DNA of 63,815 nucleotides from an uncultured Oscillospiraceae bacterium. GTDB lineage: Bacteria > Bacillota > Clostridia > Oscillospirales > Oscillospiraceae. The notes beneath the pieces are model-generated. The model was not told the origin of the DNA. It ran no database searches and was given only the letters and a program-made list of their open reading frames with translations. Within the stretch, counting starts at the first letter, position 1. The number at the start of each line of letters is the position of its first letter. The translations under genes were made by a program, and so were the position numbers. The DNA lies in the NCBI GenBank assembly GCA_944385765.1, contig CALWYL010000004.1:1-63815 (forward strand), read 5' to 3'. Shown piece after piece: positions 35,989 to 44,737 of the stretch.

Positions 35989-37011
35989 ATGGATTACAAC
36001 GAGATACTCGAGAAAGCCCGCGGGCGCGTCGCCCCCTACTGCAAGGCCTGCCCCGTATGTAACGGCATAGCCTGCGCCCACAACATGCCCGGCCCCGGCC
36101 CCAAACAGCCCGGCAACGGCGCCGCGCGCAACTACGAGGCCTGGCAGCGCGTGTTCGTGAACATGGACACCATCTGCTCCAACGACGCCCCCGACACCAC
36201 CTTCAAGCTCTACGGGCACGAGTTCTCCCTGCCCGTGTTCATCGCCCCCGTGGGCGGCGTGGCGCTGCACTACGGCGACGACTACAACGACTTCACCTAC
36301 AACGACGTGATAATCCCCGCCGCCGCCGAGTGCGGCTCCGCCGCCTTCTCCGGCGACGGCGTGGACCCCGAGGTGATGAAGCGCGCCTCCGCCACCATGG
36401 CCCAGCTGGGCGGCATGGGCATACCCACCATAAAGCCCTGGAATATCGAGGCCGTGGAGGAGAAGCTGGACATACTCAATTCCCGCGGCATCTTCGCCGC
36501 CGCCATGGACATCGACGGCGCCGGGCTGCCCTTCCTCAAGGCCATGAACCCCAACGCCGGCAGCAAGAGCGTCGCCGAGCTCTCCGAGATAATCAAATAC
36601 GCCAAGATGCCCTTCATAGTCAAGGGCATAATGACCGTGCGCGGAGCTGAAAAGGCCGTGGAGGCCGGCGCCGCCGGCATAGTGGTTTCCAACCACGGCG
36701 GCCGCGTGCTGGGCCAGACCCGCGCCAGCGCCGACGTCCTGCCGGAGATAGCCGCCGCCGTCGGCGGGCAGACCACCATCTTCGTGGACGGCGGCCTGCG
36801 CAACGGCGTGGACATCTTCAAGGCCCTCGCCCTGGGCGCCGACGCCGTGCTCATCGCCCGCCCCTTCGTCACCGCCGTGTACGGCGCCGCCGAGGAGGGC
36901 GTCCGCGTGCTCTACGCCAAGTACCTCTCCGAGCTGAAGGACACCATGACCATGTGCGGCGCGCACAGCCTGGACGAGATATGCGCCGACATGGTGCATG
37001 TGGGGGCATGA
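35989..37011 (+). CDS. FMN-dependent alpha-hydroxyacid dehydrogenase-like protein (LldD/LOX family)
   Basis: 340 residues, TIM barrel. Family residues: FIAPVGG for the FMN pyrophosphate region, PFIVKGIMTVRGAEKAVEAGA, the catalytic His in VVSNHGGRVLGQ, and IFVDGGLRNGVDIFKALALGADAVLIARP for phosphate binding. It carries an added Cys-rich N-terminus (CKACPVCNGIACAHNMPGPG) seen in clostridial members, which may bind an Fe-S cluster. The substrate is probably lactate or another 2-hydroxyacid. ATG 35989 after GGAGGG. Confidence 0.85.
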   Translation: MDYNEILEKARGRVAPYCKACPVCNGIACAHNMPGPGPKQPGNGAARNYEAWQRVFVNMDTICSNDAPDTTFKLYGHEFSLPVFIAPVGGVALHYGDDYNDFTYNDVIIPAAAECGSAAFSGDGVDPEVMKRASATMAQLGGMGIPTIKPWNIEAVEEKLDILNSRGIFAAAMDIDGAGLPFLKAMNPNAGSKSVAELSEIIKYAKMPFIVKGIMTVRGAEKAVEAGAAGIVVSNHGGRVLGQTRASADVLPEIAAAVGGQTTIFVDGGLRNGVDIFKALALGADAVLIARPFVTAVYGAAEEGVRVLYAKYLSELKDTMTMCGAHSLDEICADMVHVGA

Positions 37012-37982
37012 GACGCCGCATACTGACAATTTTCCTAGCGGCGGCCGTACTGGCCGCCGCCTTGCCCCTGCACGCCCACGCCGATTCCGCCGAGGACTCC
37101 CTGCGCGCTGCCCTCACGGGTATCATGGAGTCCCATGGCCTGGACGAGAGCAACGTCGCCTTCGGCTACCGCCGCACCACCGACTGGCGCCAGATTTGGT
37201 ACAACGAGGACGCGCTCTTCGAGTCGGCCAGCGTCTACAAGCTGGCGCTCAACATGTACTACTATGAGCAGGAAGCCGCCGGCAACATCGCGCCGGACGC
37301 CGTCTACGGCGGCATTCCGCTCAGCGACTGCCACCGGCTGAGCCTGCAGTACTCGGACAACGACGTCTCCCGCGTGATGCTGGACGCCGCTTTCCCCGAT
37401 TTTGCCGACTACAAGCGGCAGGCCGCCGCCTATGCCGGCATAGACGAGCGCGCGCTGAGCAGCGACTACCTCTATTCGAGCAAATTCAGCGTCCGCATCA
37501 TGCTGGGCGTGCTGCAATACCTCTACGACAGCGCGGACACCACTTTTGCCGACGCCATGGTCCACCTCAAGGCGGCCCAGCCCGGCGAGTACTTCAAATC
37601 CGGCATCTCCGAGTACGAGGTGGCCCAGAAATACGGCTACGACACCTACGACGGCCCCCTCTATGTGGCCACGGTGGGCATAGTTTTCGCCGAGGAGCCC
37701 TTCCTGCTGGCGGTGTTCACCCGCGGGGTGGCCGGCGCGGGCAATGTGATAGGCGAGATCGCCCGCGCCTTCTGCGACTACAACGACGCCGCCCGCGAGC
37801 CCCTGCCGGAGCCGGAGGCGCCGCCCGTGGCCTGCACATCGCCCGTGGCGCCGGACGTGCCGTCCCAGGCGCGCGCGGAGGAGATTGCCGTCTCCGCGGC
37901 CCTCTGCTGCGCGGCGCTCGCCCGCTTCCCCGGGCTGAGCGGGGCCATTCGCCTCGCCCTGGCGCAGTCTCCGCCCGGGTGA
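37008..37982 (+). CDS. Secreted serine hydrolase, class A beta-lactamase-like fold
   Basis: 324 residues, ATG overlapping the previous stop (ATGA). Signal peptide of about 25 residues (MRRRILTIFLAAAVLAAALP then HAHA cut site). Catalytic SxxK as S75-V-Y-K78 and SDN at 115-117 are present; a KTG motif is not obvious, so beta-lactamase activity is doubtful. The C-terminus has a Pro-rich linker and a hydrophobic tail. It may act on peptidoglycan or related amides. Confidence 0.78.
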   Translation: MRRRILTIFLAAAVLAAALPLHAHADSAEDSLRAALTGIMESHGLDESNVAFGYRRTTDWRQIWYNEDALFESASVYKLALNMYYYEQEAAGNIAPDAVYGGIPLSDCHRLSLQYSDNDVSRVMLDAAFPDFADYKRQAAAYAGIDERALSSDYLYSSKFSVRIMLGVLQYLYDSADTTFADAMVHLKAAQPGEYFKSGISEYEVAQKYGYDTYDGPLYVATVGIVFAEEPFLLAVFTRGVAGAGNVIGEIARAFCDYNDAAREPLPEPEAPPVACTSPVAPDVPSQARAEEIAVSAALCCAALARFPGLSGAIRLALAQSPPG

Positions 37983-38002
37983 CGCCCCATATAAGCCCAA
38001 AG

Positions 38003-38033
38003 AAAGGCCGCGGCCCCTGGGGCCGCGGCCTTT
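38003..38033. terminator. Bidirectional terminator
   Basis: A stem of about 13 bp (38003-38015 with 38021-38033) followed by T residues on plus and preceded by A residues, so it works for both the serine hydrolase and the convergent aminopeptidase. Confidence 0.85.
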
Positions 38034-38050
38034 TTATAACTCTCAGGCGC

Positions 38051-39442
38051 TCACTTCGCGCTGTACGCTGCCAGCATGGTCCTGTAGGTCATGTAGCAGT
38101 CGTACTTGGAGACTATCTCAAATGGCGCGTGCATGCTCAGCACGGGCACGCCGGCGTCGATGGTGTCGATGTTGCGGTTTGCCATGTACATGGCCACGGT
38201 GCCGCCGCCGCCCTGGTCCACCTTGCCCAGCTCGCACATCTGCCACTGCACGCCGCTCTCGTCGAGTATGCGGCGCATGTAGGCCACGAGCTCGGCCGGG
38301 GCGTCGCTGGTGCCGGACTTGCCGCGCGCTCCGGTGAACTTGTTGAGCCCCACGCCGTAGTTGAGCTTGGCGGCGTTGCGCTTCTCGCTGACCTCGGGCC
38401 AGCTGGGATCGAAGGCCGCCGTCACATCGGCGGAGACGCACATGCTGTGGGCAAAGCAGTCCGTGAGCTTCACGCCCTGGGCCGCGCACAGCTCGCCCAT
38501 GAACCACTCAAAGGCCTGGCTCTTCATGCCGGAGACGCCGTCGGAGCCCGTCTCCTCCTTGTCGGCCAGGATGCAGACGCAGGTGCGCTCCGGCTCGGCC
38601 ACGTCGAGTATGGCGCGCAGCTCGGCGTAGGCGCAGACGCGGTCGTCGTGCCCGTAGCCGCCTATCATGCTCCGGTCGAGGCCGATATCGCGCACGTCGA
38701 AGCCGGGCACGGCGTAGAGTTCGGCGGAGATGAAGTCCTCCTCCGTGATGCCGTAGCGGCTGTTGAGTATGCCCATGACGGCCAGCTTCACGCGGTTGTC
38801 CCCCTCGTCGTCATAGGGCATGGAGCCAATCAGGATGTTCAGGTTCTCCCCGGGGATGGCCTCGGCGAGGGACTTTTTCATCTGGTCGGCCGCCAGGTGC
38901 GGCAGCAGGTCGCTGACCACCAGCTGGGGGTCCTCCCTGTCGCGGCCAATGACCACGTCGACGACCTCCCCGTCCTTTTTGACGACCACGCCGTGCAGCT
39001 CCAGCGGTATGGCCGTCCACTGGTACTTCTTTATCCCGCCGTAGTAGTGGGTCTTGAAGTAGGCCAGCTCGCTGTCCTCATAGAGCGGCAGCTGCTTGAG
39101 GTCCAGCCTGGGGGAGTCCACGTGGGCCGCGGCTATCACCACGCCCTCGGCCGCGCTCTTTTTTCCTATCACGGCCAGCATCAGGGACTTGCCGCGGTTG
39201 GAAAACCAGACGCGGTCCCCCGCCTTCAGCTCCATGCCCGGGCAGTACTCGGCGAAGCCCTCGCGCTCTGCTATGGCTATGGCCTCGTTAACCGCCTCGC
39301 GCTCCGTGCGCGCGCTGTCCAGATAGGCCTTGTAGCCCTCGCAGTAGTCCTGGACCTTCCCGGCCTCCTCCGCCGAGAGGCGGTCATAGCCGTTTTTCTG
39401 CTCATAGAACAGCTCTTTCCTGTAGTCGTGTTTTTCTTCCAT
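38051..39442 (-). CDS. M18 family aminopeptidase
   Basis: 463 residues. Di-zinc M18 residues: His in AAHVDSPRLDLK, the DKEETGSDG carboxylates, and His in SMHAPFEIVSKYD. The family removes N-terminal, often acidic, residues from peptides in the cytoplasm. ATG 39442 follows GAGGTG and overlaps the end of the Sua5-CoaE gene by 41 bases. Confidence 0.92.
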   Translation of the reverse strand: MEEKHDYRKELFYEQKNGYDRLSAEEAGKVQDYCEGYKAYLDSARTEREAVNEAIAIAEREGFAEYCPGMELKAGDRVWFSNRGKSLMLAVIGKKSAAEGVVIAAAHVDSPRLDLKQLPLYEDSELAYFKTHYYGGIKKYQWTAIPLELHGVVVKKDGEVVDVVIGRDREDPQLVVSDLLPHLAADQMKKSLAEAIPGENLNILIGSMPYDDEGDNRVKLAVMGILNSRYGITEEDFISAELYAVPGFDVRDIGLDRSMIGGYGHDDRVCAYAELRAILDVAEPERTCVCILADKEETGSDGVSGMKSQAFEWFMGELCAAQGVKLTDCFAHSMCVSADVTAAFDPSWPEVSEKRNAAKLNYGVGLNKFTGARGKSGTSDAPAELVAYMRRILDESGVQWQMCELGKVDQGGGGTVAMYMANRNIDTIDAGVPVLSMHAPFEIVSKYDCYMTYRTMLAAYSAK

Positions 39443-40646
39443 CTTCAATCACCTCTCTGAATTCGGCCTCGCAGAGTTTTTGAAAGTCCTCCTTTGAGCC
39501 GTCGTTTACGAGCACCGCGCTGCAGTGCCCGGTATAAAACACATCCGGCTGCTGGGCGTCTATCCTCAGCGCGGCATATTCCGCGGAGATGCCCTCGCGA
39601 GCCATTATCCGCTTCAGCCTCAGCTCGCGGGGGGCCAGCACCCCGTAGACGGCCGTACACAGCTCATCCGCCCCGCCCTCAATCAGGGCTACGGCGTCGA
39701 TGGCCGCCAGCTCTCCCCCGGACATGGCGTACTCGTCCAGCCGCCTGCGCAGCTCCTCGCCTATGAAGCGGTGGGTTATGGCGTTGAGGTCCCGCAGCGC
39801 CGCGCCGTCGCTGAACACCACGCGCCCCAGCGCCTTCCTGTCCAGCTCCCCGCCGGCGTACATCTCCGGTCCGAAGCGGGCAATTATGGCCTCTCTCAGC
39901 GGCGCGCTGCTGCGCGTCAGCTCATGGTAGAGCTCGTCGCAGTCTATGCACATGGCGCCCATGCCCTCGAGCACCCTCAGCGCCGTGGTCTTGCCAGTGC
40001 CGGAGCCGCCGGTGATGCCGATTACGGTCAGCCTCTCCGCCAGCGCGGCGGCTATCTCCTCCGCCGGCAGGGCGCCCTGCCTGAGTATCCGGAACGGCCT
40101 GGACGACAGGTCAATTATCGTCGACTCCCTCCCCAGGCCGCACTCGCCGCCGTCTATCACGCCCTCTATCAGCCCGTCGAAATAGCTCAGCACCTCGCCG
40201 GCTGTCTTGGGGCTGGGCGCCCCGGAGGGGTTAGCCGAGGGCGCCGCCAGAGGCACGCCGCAGCGGCGCAGCAGCTCCAGCGTATCCGGGTGGTCCGGGC
40301 ATCTGAGGCCCACCGTGGCCCCGCCTGCCCGCACTATCTCCGGCACCAGCGGCTTCGAAGCGAGTATTATGGTCAGCGGCCCCGGCCAGAACCGCTCCGC
40401 CAGGGCGTGCGCCTGTGGCGGCACGTCCGCGCAGTACAGCTCCATGGCCTCCGGCCCCGGGACCATCAGGGAGAGCGGCTTCACCTCCGGCCGCCCCTTC
40501 ACCTCATATATGCGCTCCACGGCCTCCACATCCAGGCCGTTCCCCGCCAGGCCGTACACGGTCTCCGTGGGCACGGCCACCAGCGAGCCGGCAGCTATCA
40601 GCTCCGCCGCGCCGGACAAATCGCCTCTGAAAACCCTGGTATTCAC
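39402..40646 (-). CDS. Fusion: threonylcarbamoyl-AMP synthase (Sua5/YrdC) and dephospho-CoA kinase (CoaE)
   Basis: 414 residues in one frame. Residues 1 to about 205 are Sua5/YrdC: AVPTETVYGLAGNG, KGRPEVKPLSLM and SANPSGAPSPKT. Residues about 207-400 are CoaE: VIGITGGSGTGKTTALRVLE with the P-loop, IDCDELYHELT, and a RLDEYA...AIDAVALIEGG LID-like part. The first domain starts the t6A modification of tRNA; the second makes CoA. It lies between prfA (four-base overlap) and the M18 gene. Confidence 0.9.
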   Translation of the reverse strand: MNTRVFRGDLSGAAELIAAGSLVAVPTETVYGLAGNGLDVEAVERIYEVKGRPEVKPLSLMVPGPEAMELYCADVPPQAHALAERFWPGPLTIILASKPLVPEIVRAGGATVGLRCPDHPDTLELLRRCGVPLAAPSANPSGAPSPKTAGEVLSYFDGLIEGVIDGGECGLGRESTIIDLSSRPFRILRQGALPAEEIAAALAERLTVIGITGGSGTGKTTALRVLEGMGAMCIDCDELYHELTRSSAPLREAIIARFGPEMYAGGELDRKALGRVVFSDGAALRDLNAITHRFIGEELRRRLDEYAMSGGELAAIDAVALIEGGADELCTAVYGVLAPRELRLKRIMAREGISAEYAALRIDAQQPDVFYTGHCSAVLVNDGSKEDFQKLCEAEFREVIEDGRKTRLQERAVL

Positions 40647-41710
40647 TCCCGCTCCGCCTCCGCTCTCAGCCTCTCCGCCTGGTCGGCGGCCGTGAGGGCG
40701 TCTATCAGCTCGTCCAGCGCCCCGTCCATTATCTGGTCAATCTTGTATAGCGTCAGCCCAATCCTGTGGTCTGTCACCCGGCCCTGCGGGAAGTTGTAGG
40801 TCCTTATGCGCTCGTTGCGCATGCCCGTGCCCACCTGGCTGCGCCTCTCGGCGGCCAGCTCGGCGTTCTGCTTCTCCCGCGCCTGCTCGGCCAGGCGGGA
40901 GGCCAGTATCTTCATCGCCCGGTCCTTGTTCTTGTACTGGCTGCGCTCGTCCTGGCACTCCACCACCATGCCCGTGGGCAGGTGGGTTATCCTGATGGCG
41001 CTCTCCGTCTTGTTGACGTGCTGCCCGCCCGCACCGGAGGAGCGGAAGGTGTCTATCTGCAAGTCCGCGGGGTTTATCTCCACCTCCACCTCGTCCACCT
41101 CCGGCAGCACCGCCACGGTGGCCGTGCTGGTGTGTATGCGCCCTCCTGCCTCGGTCTCCGGCACGCGCTGCACGCGGTGCACCCCGGACTCGTACTTCAG
41201 CCGCGAATAGGCCCCCTGGCCCTCGACAATGAAGCTTATCTCCTTGATGCCGCCCAGCTCCGTGTCGCTGAGGTTGGCCACCTCGGTCCTCCAGCGCTTC
41301 GCCTCGGCGTACATGCTGTACATGCGGTAGAGGCTGGAGGCGAACAGGGCCGACTCCTCCCCGCCCACGCCGGAGCGTATCTCTATGATGACGTTCCGCT
41401 CGTCGTTGGGGTCCCGGGGCAGCAGCAGGACCTTTATCTCCCCGTCGAGCTCCTCCAGGCGCCGCTTGGCGCTCTCGAACTCCTCGCGGGCCATCTCGCC
41501 CATCTCGGGGTCGGAAAACAGCCCCCTGGCCTCCTCCATGTCCCGCTCGCAGCGCTCGTACTCCCGCACCGCCTGCGCCAGCGGTGCGAGCTCCTTGAGC
41601 TCCCTCGCCAGGCGGGCATAGGCGTCCACGTCGCTGTAATACTCCGGCTCTGCCATCTTCCGCTCGAGCTCGGCGTATCTCTCCCCAATCTGCTTCAATT
41701 TCTCAAGCAT
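40643..41710 (-). CDS. prfA: Peptide chain release factor 1
   Basis: 355 residues. GGQ motif in SSGAGGQHVNKTES near residue 230, and the RF1-type HRVQRVPETEAGGRIHTSTATVAV stretch. Reads UAA and UAG stop codons. No prmC methyltransferase lies next to it in this window, unlike the common order. First gene of the prfA-(sua5-coaE)-M18 run. Confidence 0.96.
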   Translation of the reverse strand: MLEKLKQIGERYAELERKMAEPEYYSDVDAYARLARELKELAPLAQAVREYERCERDMEEARGLFSDPEMGEMAREEFESAKRRLEELDGEIKVLLLPRDPNDERNVIIEIRSGVGGEESALFASSLYRMYSMYAEAKRWRTEVANLSDTELGGIKEISFIVEGQGAYSRLKYESGVHRVQRVPETEAGGRIHTSTATVAVLPEVDEVEVEINPADLQIDTFRSSGAGGQHVNKTESAIRITHLPTGMVVECQDERSQYKNKDRAMKILASRLAEQAREKQNAELAAERRSQVGTGMRNERIRTYNFPQGRVTDHRIGLTLYKIDQIMDGALDELIDALTAADQAERLRAEAERE

Positions 41711-41774
41711 CCTGTCTACCCCTTTGCTGTTTCACGGCCTATTATTCTAGCACAAGGAGTGCGGAAAGTAAAGC

Positions 41775-41798
41775 GGGCCGGGCATTTTTGCCCGGCCC
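41775..41798. other. GC hairpin in the divergent prfA/acyltransferase gap
   Basis: A 9-bp stem (41775-41783 with 41790-41798) around ATTTTT. It sits between two divergent starts and lacks a T run, so it is not an obvious terminator. It abuts the -35 of the promoter at 41799. Confidence 0.4.
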
Positions 41799-41828
41799 TT
41801 GAATTCTGCCCGCCCGATGTGGTATAAA
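41799..41828 (+). promoter_or_regulatory. Promoter for the acyltransferase gene
   Basis: -35 TTGAAT (41799-41804), 18-base spacer, -10 TATAAA (41823-41828), about 30 bases before the ATG at 41859. Confidence 0.55.
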
Positions 41829-41858
41829 TTAGTCACACACTGCAGCAGGAGGTGCGCC

Positions 41859-42863
41859 ATGCGCTCAGACACGCCGTCAAACGCCCCCCGCAGCGCGCCG
41901 GCGGACGCCGCGCGCGTGGCGGCCGCCTTTTTCGTGGTCATGATACACGCCTCCGGCACCTCCTGGCCGCAGGGCCTGGCCTTTAACGCCCTCTCCCGTT
42001 TCGGAGTTCCCGTGTTCGTCATCCTCAGCGGCTATTTCATGCTCTCGCGGGAGCGTGACACGCGCGGCCTGGTCCGCCGCTGCGCCCGCCTCGCCGCGCT
42101 GATGTTCTCCTGGTCCGCCCTGTATTTTATCTACAACCTCTCCGTGGGCGACCTGGAGTGGTCCGGCCCCAAGGAGCTGCTGCGCTATCTGCTCACCGAG
42201 CCCGTGCACCTCTGGTATCTCTACGCCACCGGCGCGCTCTACGCGCTCACGCCCATCTTCGGCGTGTTCTGCGGGCACGCCACCCGCCGGCAGTATGAGT
42301 ACGCCCTTCTCGTCACCTTCGTCCTGGGCTGCGTGGTGACGGTGCTCGACGCCTCGGCCTTGTTCCCCACGTTCATGATAATTGTCTCCAAGACTCACGT
42401 GGCCTACGCCCTGGGCTTCGCCTTCTTCTATCTGCTGGGGGGCTATCTGCGCCGCTACCGGCTGTCCTCCCGGGCGGCCTCCGCCGTCTATGCCCTGGGC
42501 CTTCTGGGCCTCGCCTGCACCATAGGCGGCACGCTCTGCCTCTCCCGCGGCGGCCTGAACGAGCTGCTGCTGAGCTACACCAGCCCCAATGTGGCCGCCA
42601 CCGCAGCCGCCTTCACCCTGTTTTTCCTCCGGCTGCCGCTCAGGGGCTCCCCGCGGCTGTCCGCCGCCGCCCGCTGCACTCTCGGCGTGTACCTGCTGCA
42701 CCCTCTGCTGATTCTCATCCCCCAGCACCTGGGGCTCTGGGAGCCGCAGACCCTGCCGCTCTTCCTGGCCGTTCCCCTCCGGGGCGCCGCCGTGTACGCG
42801 CTCGCGCTGCTCATCTCCCTCGCCCTCAGCCGCGTCCCCATCCTGAAGCGCCTGGTGTCCTGA
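41859..42863 (+). CDS. Acyltransferase 3 family membrane protein (WecH/OafA-like)
   Basis: 334 residues with about ten hydrophobic segments. The family start is clear: AADAARVAAAFFVVMIHASG (catalytic-type His), then GVPVFVILSGYFML. Members move acetyl or succinyl groups onto cell-surface glycans. ATG 41859 follows AGGAGGTG. Flanked by a promoter and a strong terminator, so monocistronic. Confidence 0.85.
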   Translation: MRSDTPSNAPRSAPADAARVAAAFFVVMIHASGTSWPQGLAFNALSRFGVPVFVILSGYFMLSRERDTRGLVRRCARLAALMFSWSALYFIYNLSVGDLEWSGPKELLRYLLTEPVHLWYLYATGALYALTPIFGVFCGHATRRQYEYALLVTFVLGCVVTVLDASALFPTFMIIVSKTHVAYALGFAFFYLLGGYLRRYRLSSRAASAVYALGLLGLACTIGGTLCLSRGGLNELLLSYTSPNVAATAAAFTLFFLRLPLRGSPRLSAAARCTLGVYLLHPLLILIPQHLGLWEPQTLPLFLAVPLRGAAVYALALLISLALSRVPILKRLVS

Positions 42864-42871
42864 AACCCAAT

Positions 42872-42903
42872 ACGGCGCCCCGCCCTCCCGGGCGGGGCGC
42901 CGT
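42872..42903. terminator. Bidirectional terminator
   Basis: A 14-bp GC stem (42872-42903) followed by five T on plus, between convergent genes. Confidence 0.85.
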
Positions 42904-42912
42904 TTTTACCTC

Positions 42913-43497
42913 TCAGCCCCCCTTATACGTGTCTACTAGACGCGCGCGGCTGTTGTCGCAGAGCAAGTTCCCCCCGGCGTCCCTGACCTCCGCGTAGCCG
43001 ATGAGTGGCTCCCCGCCGCCCTCCGGCAGCAAGTTGCCGTAGTCATAAGTGAAGCAGCCGCGGCTGTCCGTCTCCACCGTCACCCACCTGTACTCGCTCT
43101 CCCCCGCGCCGTCACCCCCGGGCAGGCAGAGTTCGAAGCTCACCTCCGCCGCCCCCGGCACGTCGCAGGCGCCCATCACCAGCCCTCCGGGCGCAAAGAT
43201 CTCTGCCACCAGGCTCTCATCCGCCGAGTAGAACACGCTGCCTCCGTGGCCCCAGAGCGGGCCCAGCCTGTGTCTCAGGTACACCCTCACGAAGTATCCC
43301 GGACCCACGGCCGCGAAGCTCCTTTCCTCCCCGTCGTCCGCCAGCAGTTCCACCGAGGGCTCAGGCAGGTTGTGCCCCTCCAGGAAGGCCCTGCCCGCCG
43401 AGCGCGGCGTCAGATAGGCCTCGCCGGTGAAAGCCATGAGCCAGATGAGCAGCGCGCTGGCCGCGAGATAGGCGGCCGCCTGTCTCAGCCTCTTCAT
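42913..43497 (-). CDS. Hypothetical membrane-anchored protein
   Basis: 194 residues. One N-terminal membrane segment (about 8-22) and a predicted extracellular beta-rich domain; no family recognised. ATG 43497 follows GGAGGGGAG and overlaps the upstream gene end by four bases. Third gene of the PadR operon. Confidence 0.7.
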   Translation of the reverse strand: MKRLRQAAAYLAASALLIWLMAFTGEAYLTPRSAGRAFLEGHNLPEPSVELLADDGEERSFAAVGPGYFVRVYLRHRLGPLWGHGGSVFYSADESLVAEIFAPGGLVMGACDVPGAAEVSFELCLPGGDGAGESEYRWVTVETDSRGCFTYDYGNLLPEGGGEPLIGYAEVRDAGGNLLCDNSRARLVDTYKGG

Positions 43498-44228
43498 GCC
43501 TCTCCCCTCCAGTCCCCTATGTCCACCGCGAACTCCAGCCCCTGCCCCGTGGTGGTGCTGCCCAGATAGAGCCGCCTCACCTCCGGGCCTATGCCCTCTC
43601 CCTGCGCGGTCCGGTACTGGGAATAGGCCACCAGCCAGTTGCTGTTCCGCATGGCCGACAGGCTGTCGTACACTCTCCCCCGGTCGTCTCTCAGATATGT
43701 GGGGTACCAGCTCCATTTCTGGGCCCGGCTGAAGAGGCTGTAGAGCGTGCGGTATCGCGCCTCCACCGTCCCGTCGCCGTATATCCTCAGCTCGTCCAGC
43801 GTGACCGTGCGGTTCCCCAGCTCCACGCTCTGCCCCACCTCTATCACAGCCGCCGGCTCGCCCAGCTCTTCGGAGTCGCTGTACCCTACCGCCAGCGAGC
43901 GGAACACAGCCATAGGTATGTAGAAGAGCGTACCGTTAAAAAGCGAGATGGCGAGCAGCGCTATCAGCAGCCACTTTGAGGCCAGCCATATCCAGCCGGC
44001 CGCCGGGTTGTGCGCGGCGTTCAGCTCCCTGCCCAGCCGCTCGGAGTCGCCCATCTCCAGCACCGCCCTCCCGGCGGCCTCTTTCTCCTCCATGCCGCCA
44101 TCGGTCAGCGCCTCAAAGGCGTCCTCAAGATGCCCGCCGAGCTCCTCTCTTATCTTCTGCCGGTCCGGGAAAAACCGCACGTGCCTGAGCACCGCGTCCG
44201 CATAGCCGTCCCACTCAGGAAAACGCAT
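43494..44228 (-). CDS. Permease-prefix/DUF1700-like membrane protein
   Basis: 244 residues. The N-terminal helical part (YADAVLRHVRFFPDRQKIREELGGHLEDAFEAL...GDSERLGRELNAAH) is the domain commonly encoded next to PadR regulators in Firmicutes. A membrane segment follows at about 83-105, then an extracellular domain. ATG 44228 is used; it overlaps padR by 14 bases. Confidence 0.72.
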   Translation of the reverse strand: MRFPEWDGYADAVLRHVRFFPDRQKIREELGGHLEDAFEALTDGGMEEKEAAGRAVLEMGDSERLGRELNAAHNPAAGWIWLASKWLLIALLAISLFNGTLFYIPMAVFRSLAVGYSDSEELGEPAAVIEVGQSVELGNRTVTLDELRIYGDGTVEARYRTLYSLFSRAQKWSWYPTYLRDDRGRVYDSLSAMRNSNWLVAYSQYRTAQGEGIGPEVRRLYLGSTTTGQGLEFAVDIGDWRGEA

Positions 44229-44553
44229 GCGCGCCACCCCGTATGACCCTCTCCACAGAACACCTGAAGCTCTCCCACTGCTCCATCTCCGCCCTCAGCT
44301 GCCGCTCTCCCGCCGGGGTTATGCTGTAATAGCGCCGTTTTTTGCCGTTTTCGGCCTCTTTTTCGTAGGCTCTCACCCAGCCCTGGGCCTCCATGCGGTG
44401 CAGCACGGGATAGAGCGAGCCCTCCTTCATGCAAAACACGTTCTCGCTGCGCGAGGCCAGTTCCCGTATGATTTCATAGCCGTACCTGTCCCCCTCGCCC
44501 AGCAGCGAGAGCAGCATGAGCACCGTGCTGCCTCCCAGCAGGTTTCTGTCCAT
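44215..44553 (-). CDS. PadR family transcriptional regulator
   Basis: 112 residues. Winged helix with the family pattern LLSLLGEGDRYGYEIIRELA, then KEGSLYPVLHRMEAQGWV and RRYYSITPAG. Likely autorepressor of its own operon with the two membrane proteins; a palindrome sits at the promoter start (44568-44582). ATG 44553 follows AAGGAGGG. Confidence 0.92.
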   Translation of the reverse strand: MDRNLLGGSTVLMLLSLLGEGDRYGYEIIRELASRSENVFCMKEGSLYPVLHRMEAQGWVRAYEKEAENGKKRRYYSITPAGERQLRAEMEQWESFRCSVERVIRGGAHAFS

Positions 44554-44567
44554 ACACGCCCTCCTTG

Positions 44568-44582
44568 CCTAGATTATCTAGG
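44568..44582. promoter_or_regulatory. Likely PadR operator
   Basis: A perfect 7-1-7 palindrome CCTAGAT-T-ATCTAGG between the -10 of the padR promoter and the ribosome binding site, where a bound repressor would block initiation. Confidence 0.65.
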
Positions 44583-44585
44583 TAC

Positions 44586-44614
44586 AATATACCTCGAACA
44601 TCTAAGTATGTCAA
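44586..44614 (-). promoter_or_regulatory. padR promoter
   Basis: Minus-strand consensus -35 TTGACA (44609-44614), 17-base spacer, -10 TATATT (44586-44591). Confidence 0.85.
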
Positions 44615-44665
44615 GCCGGAAATTTTCAACCCAATAAAAAGTTCCCCCAGAGCCCAATTTTCCTC

Positions 44666-44694
44666 TTGGCGGCCGCTGTATTGCTGTGTTATAC
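44666..44694 (+). promoter_or_regulatory. Possible nrdR promoter
   Basis: -35 TTGGCG (44666-44671), 17-base spacer, -10 TTATAC (44689-44694). A TTGACA at 44695-44700 has no -10 at the right distance. Confidence 0.5.
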
Positions 44695-44737
44695 TTGACA
44701 TAATAACAAATTATTGCAACTAAACGGAGGTATACAT

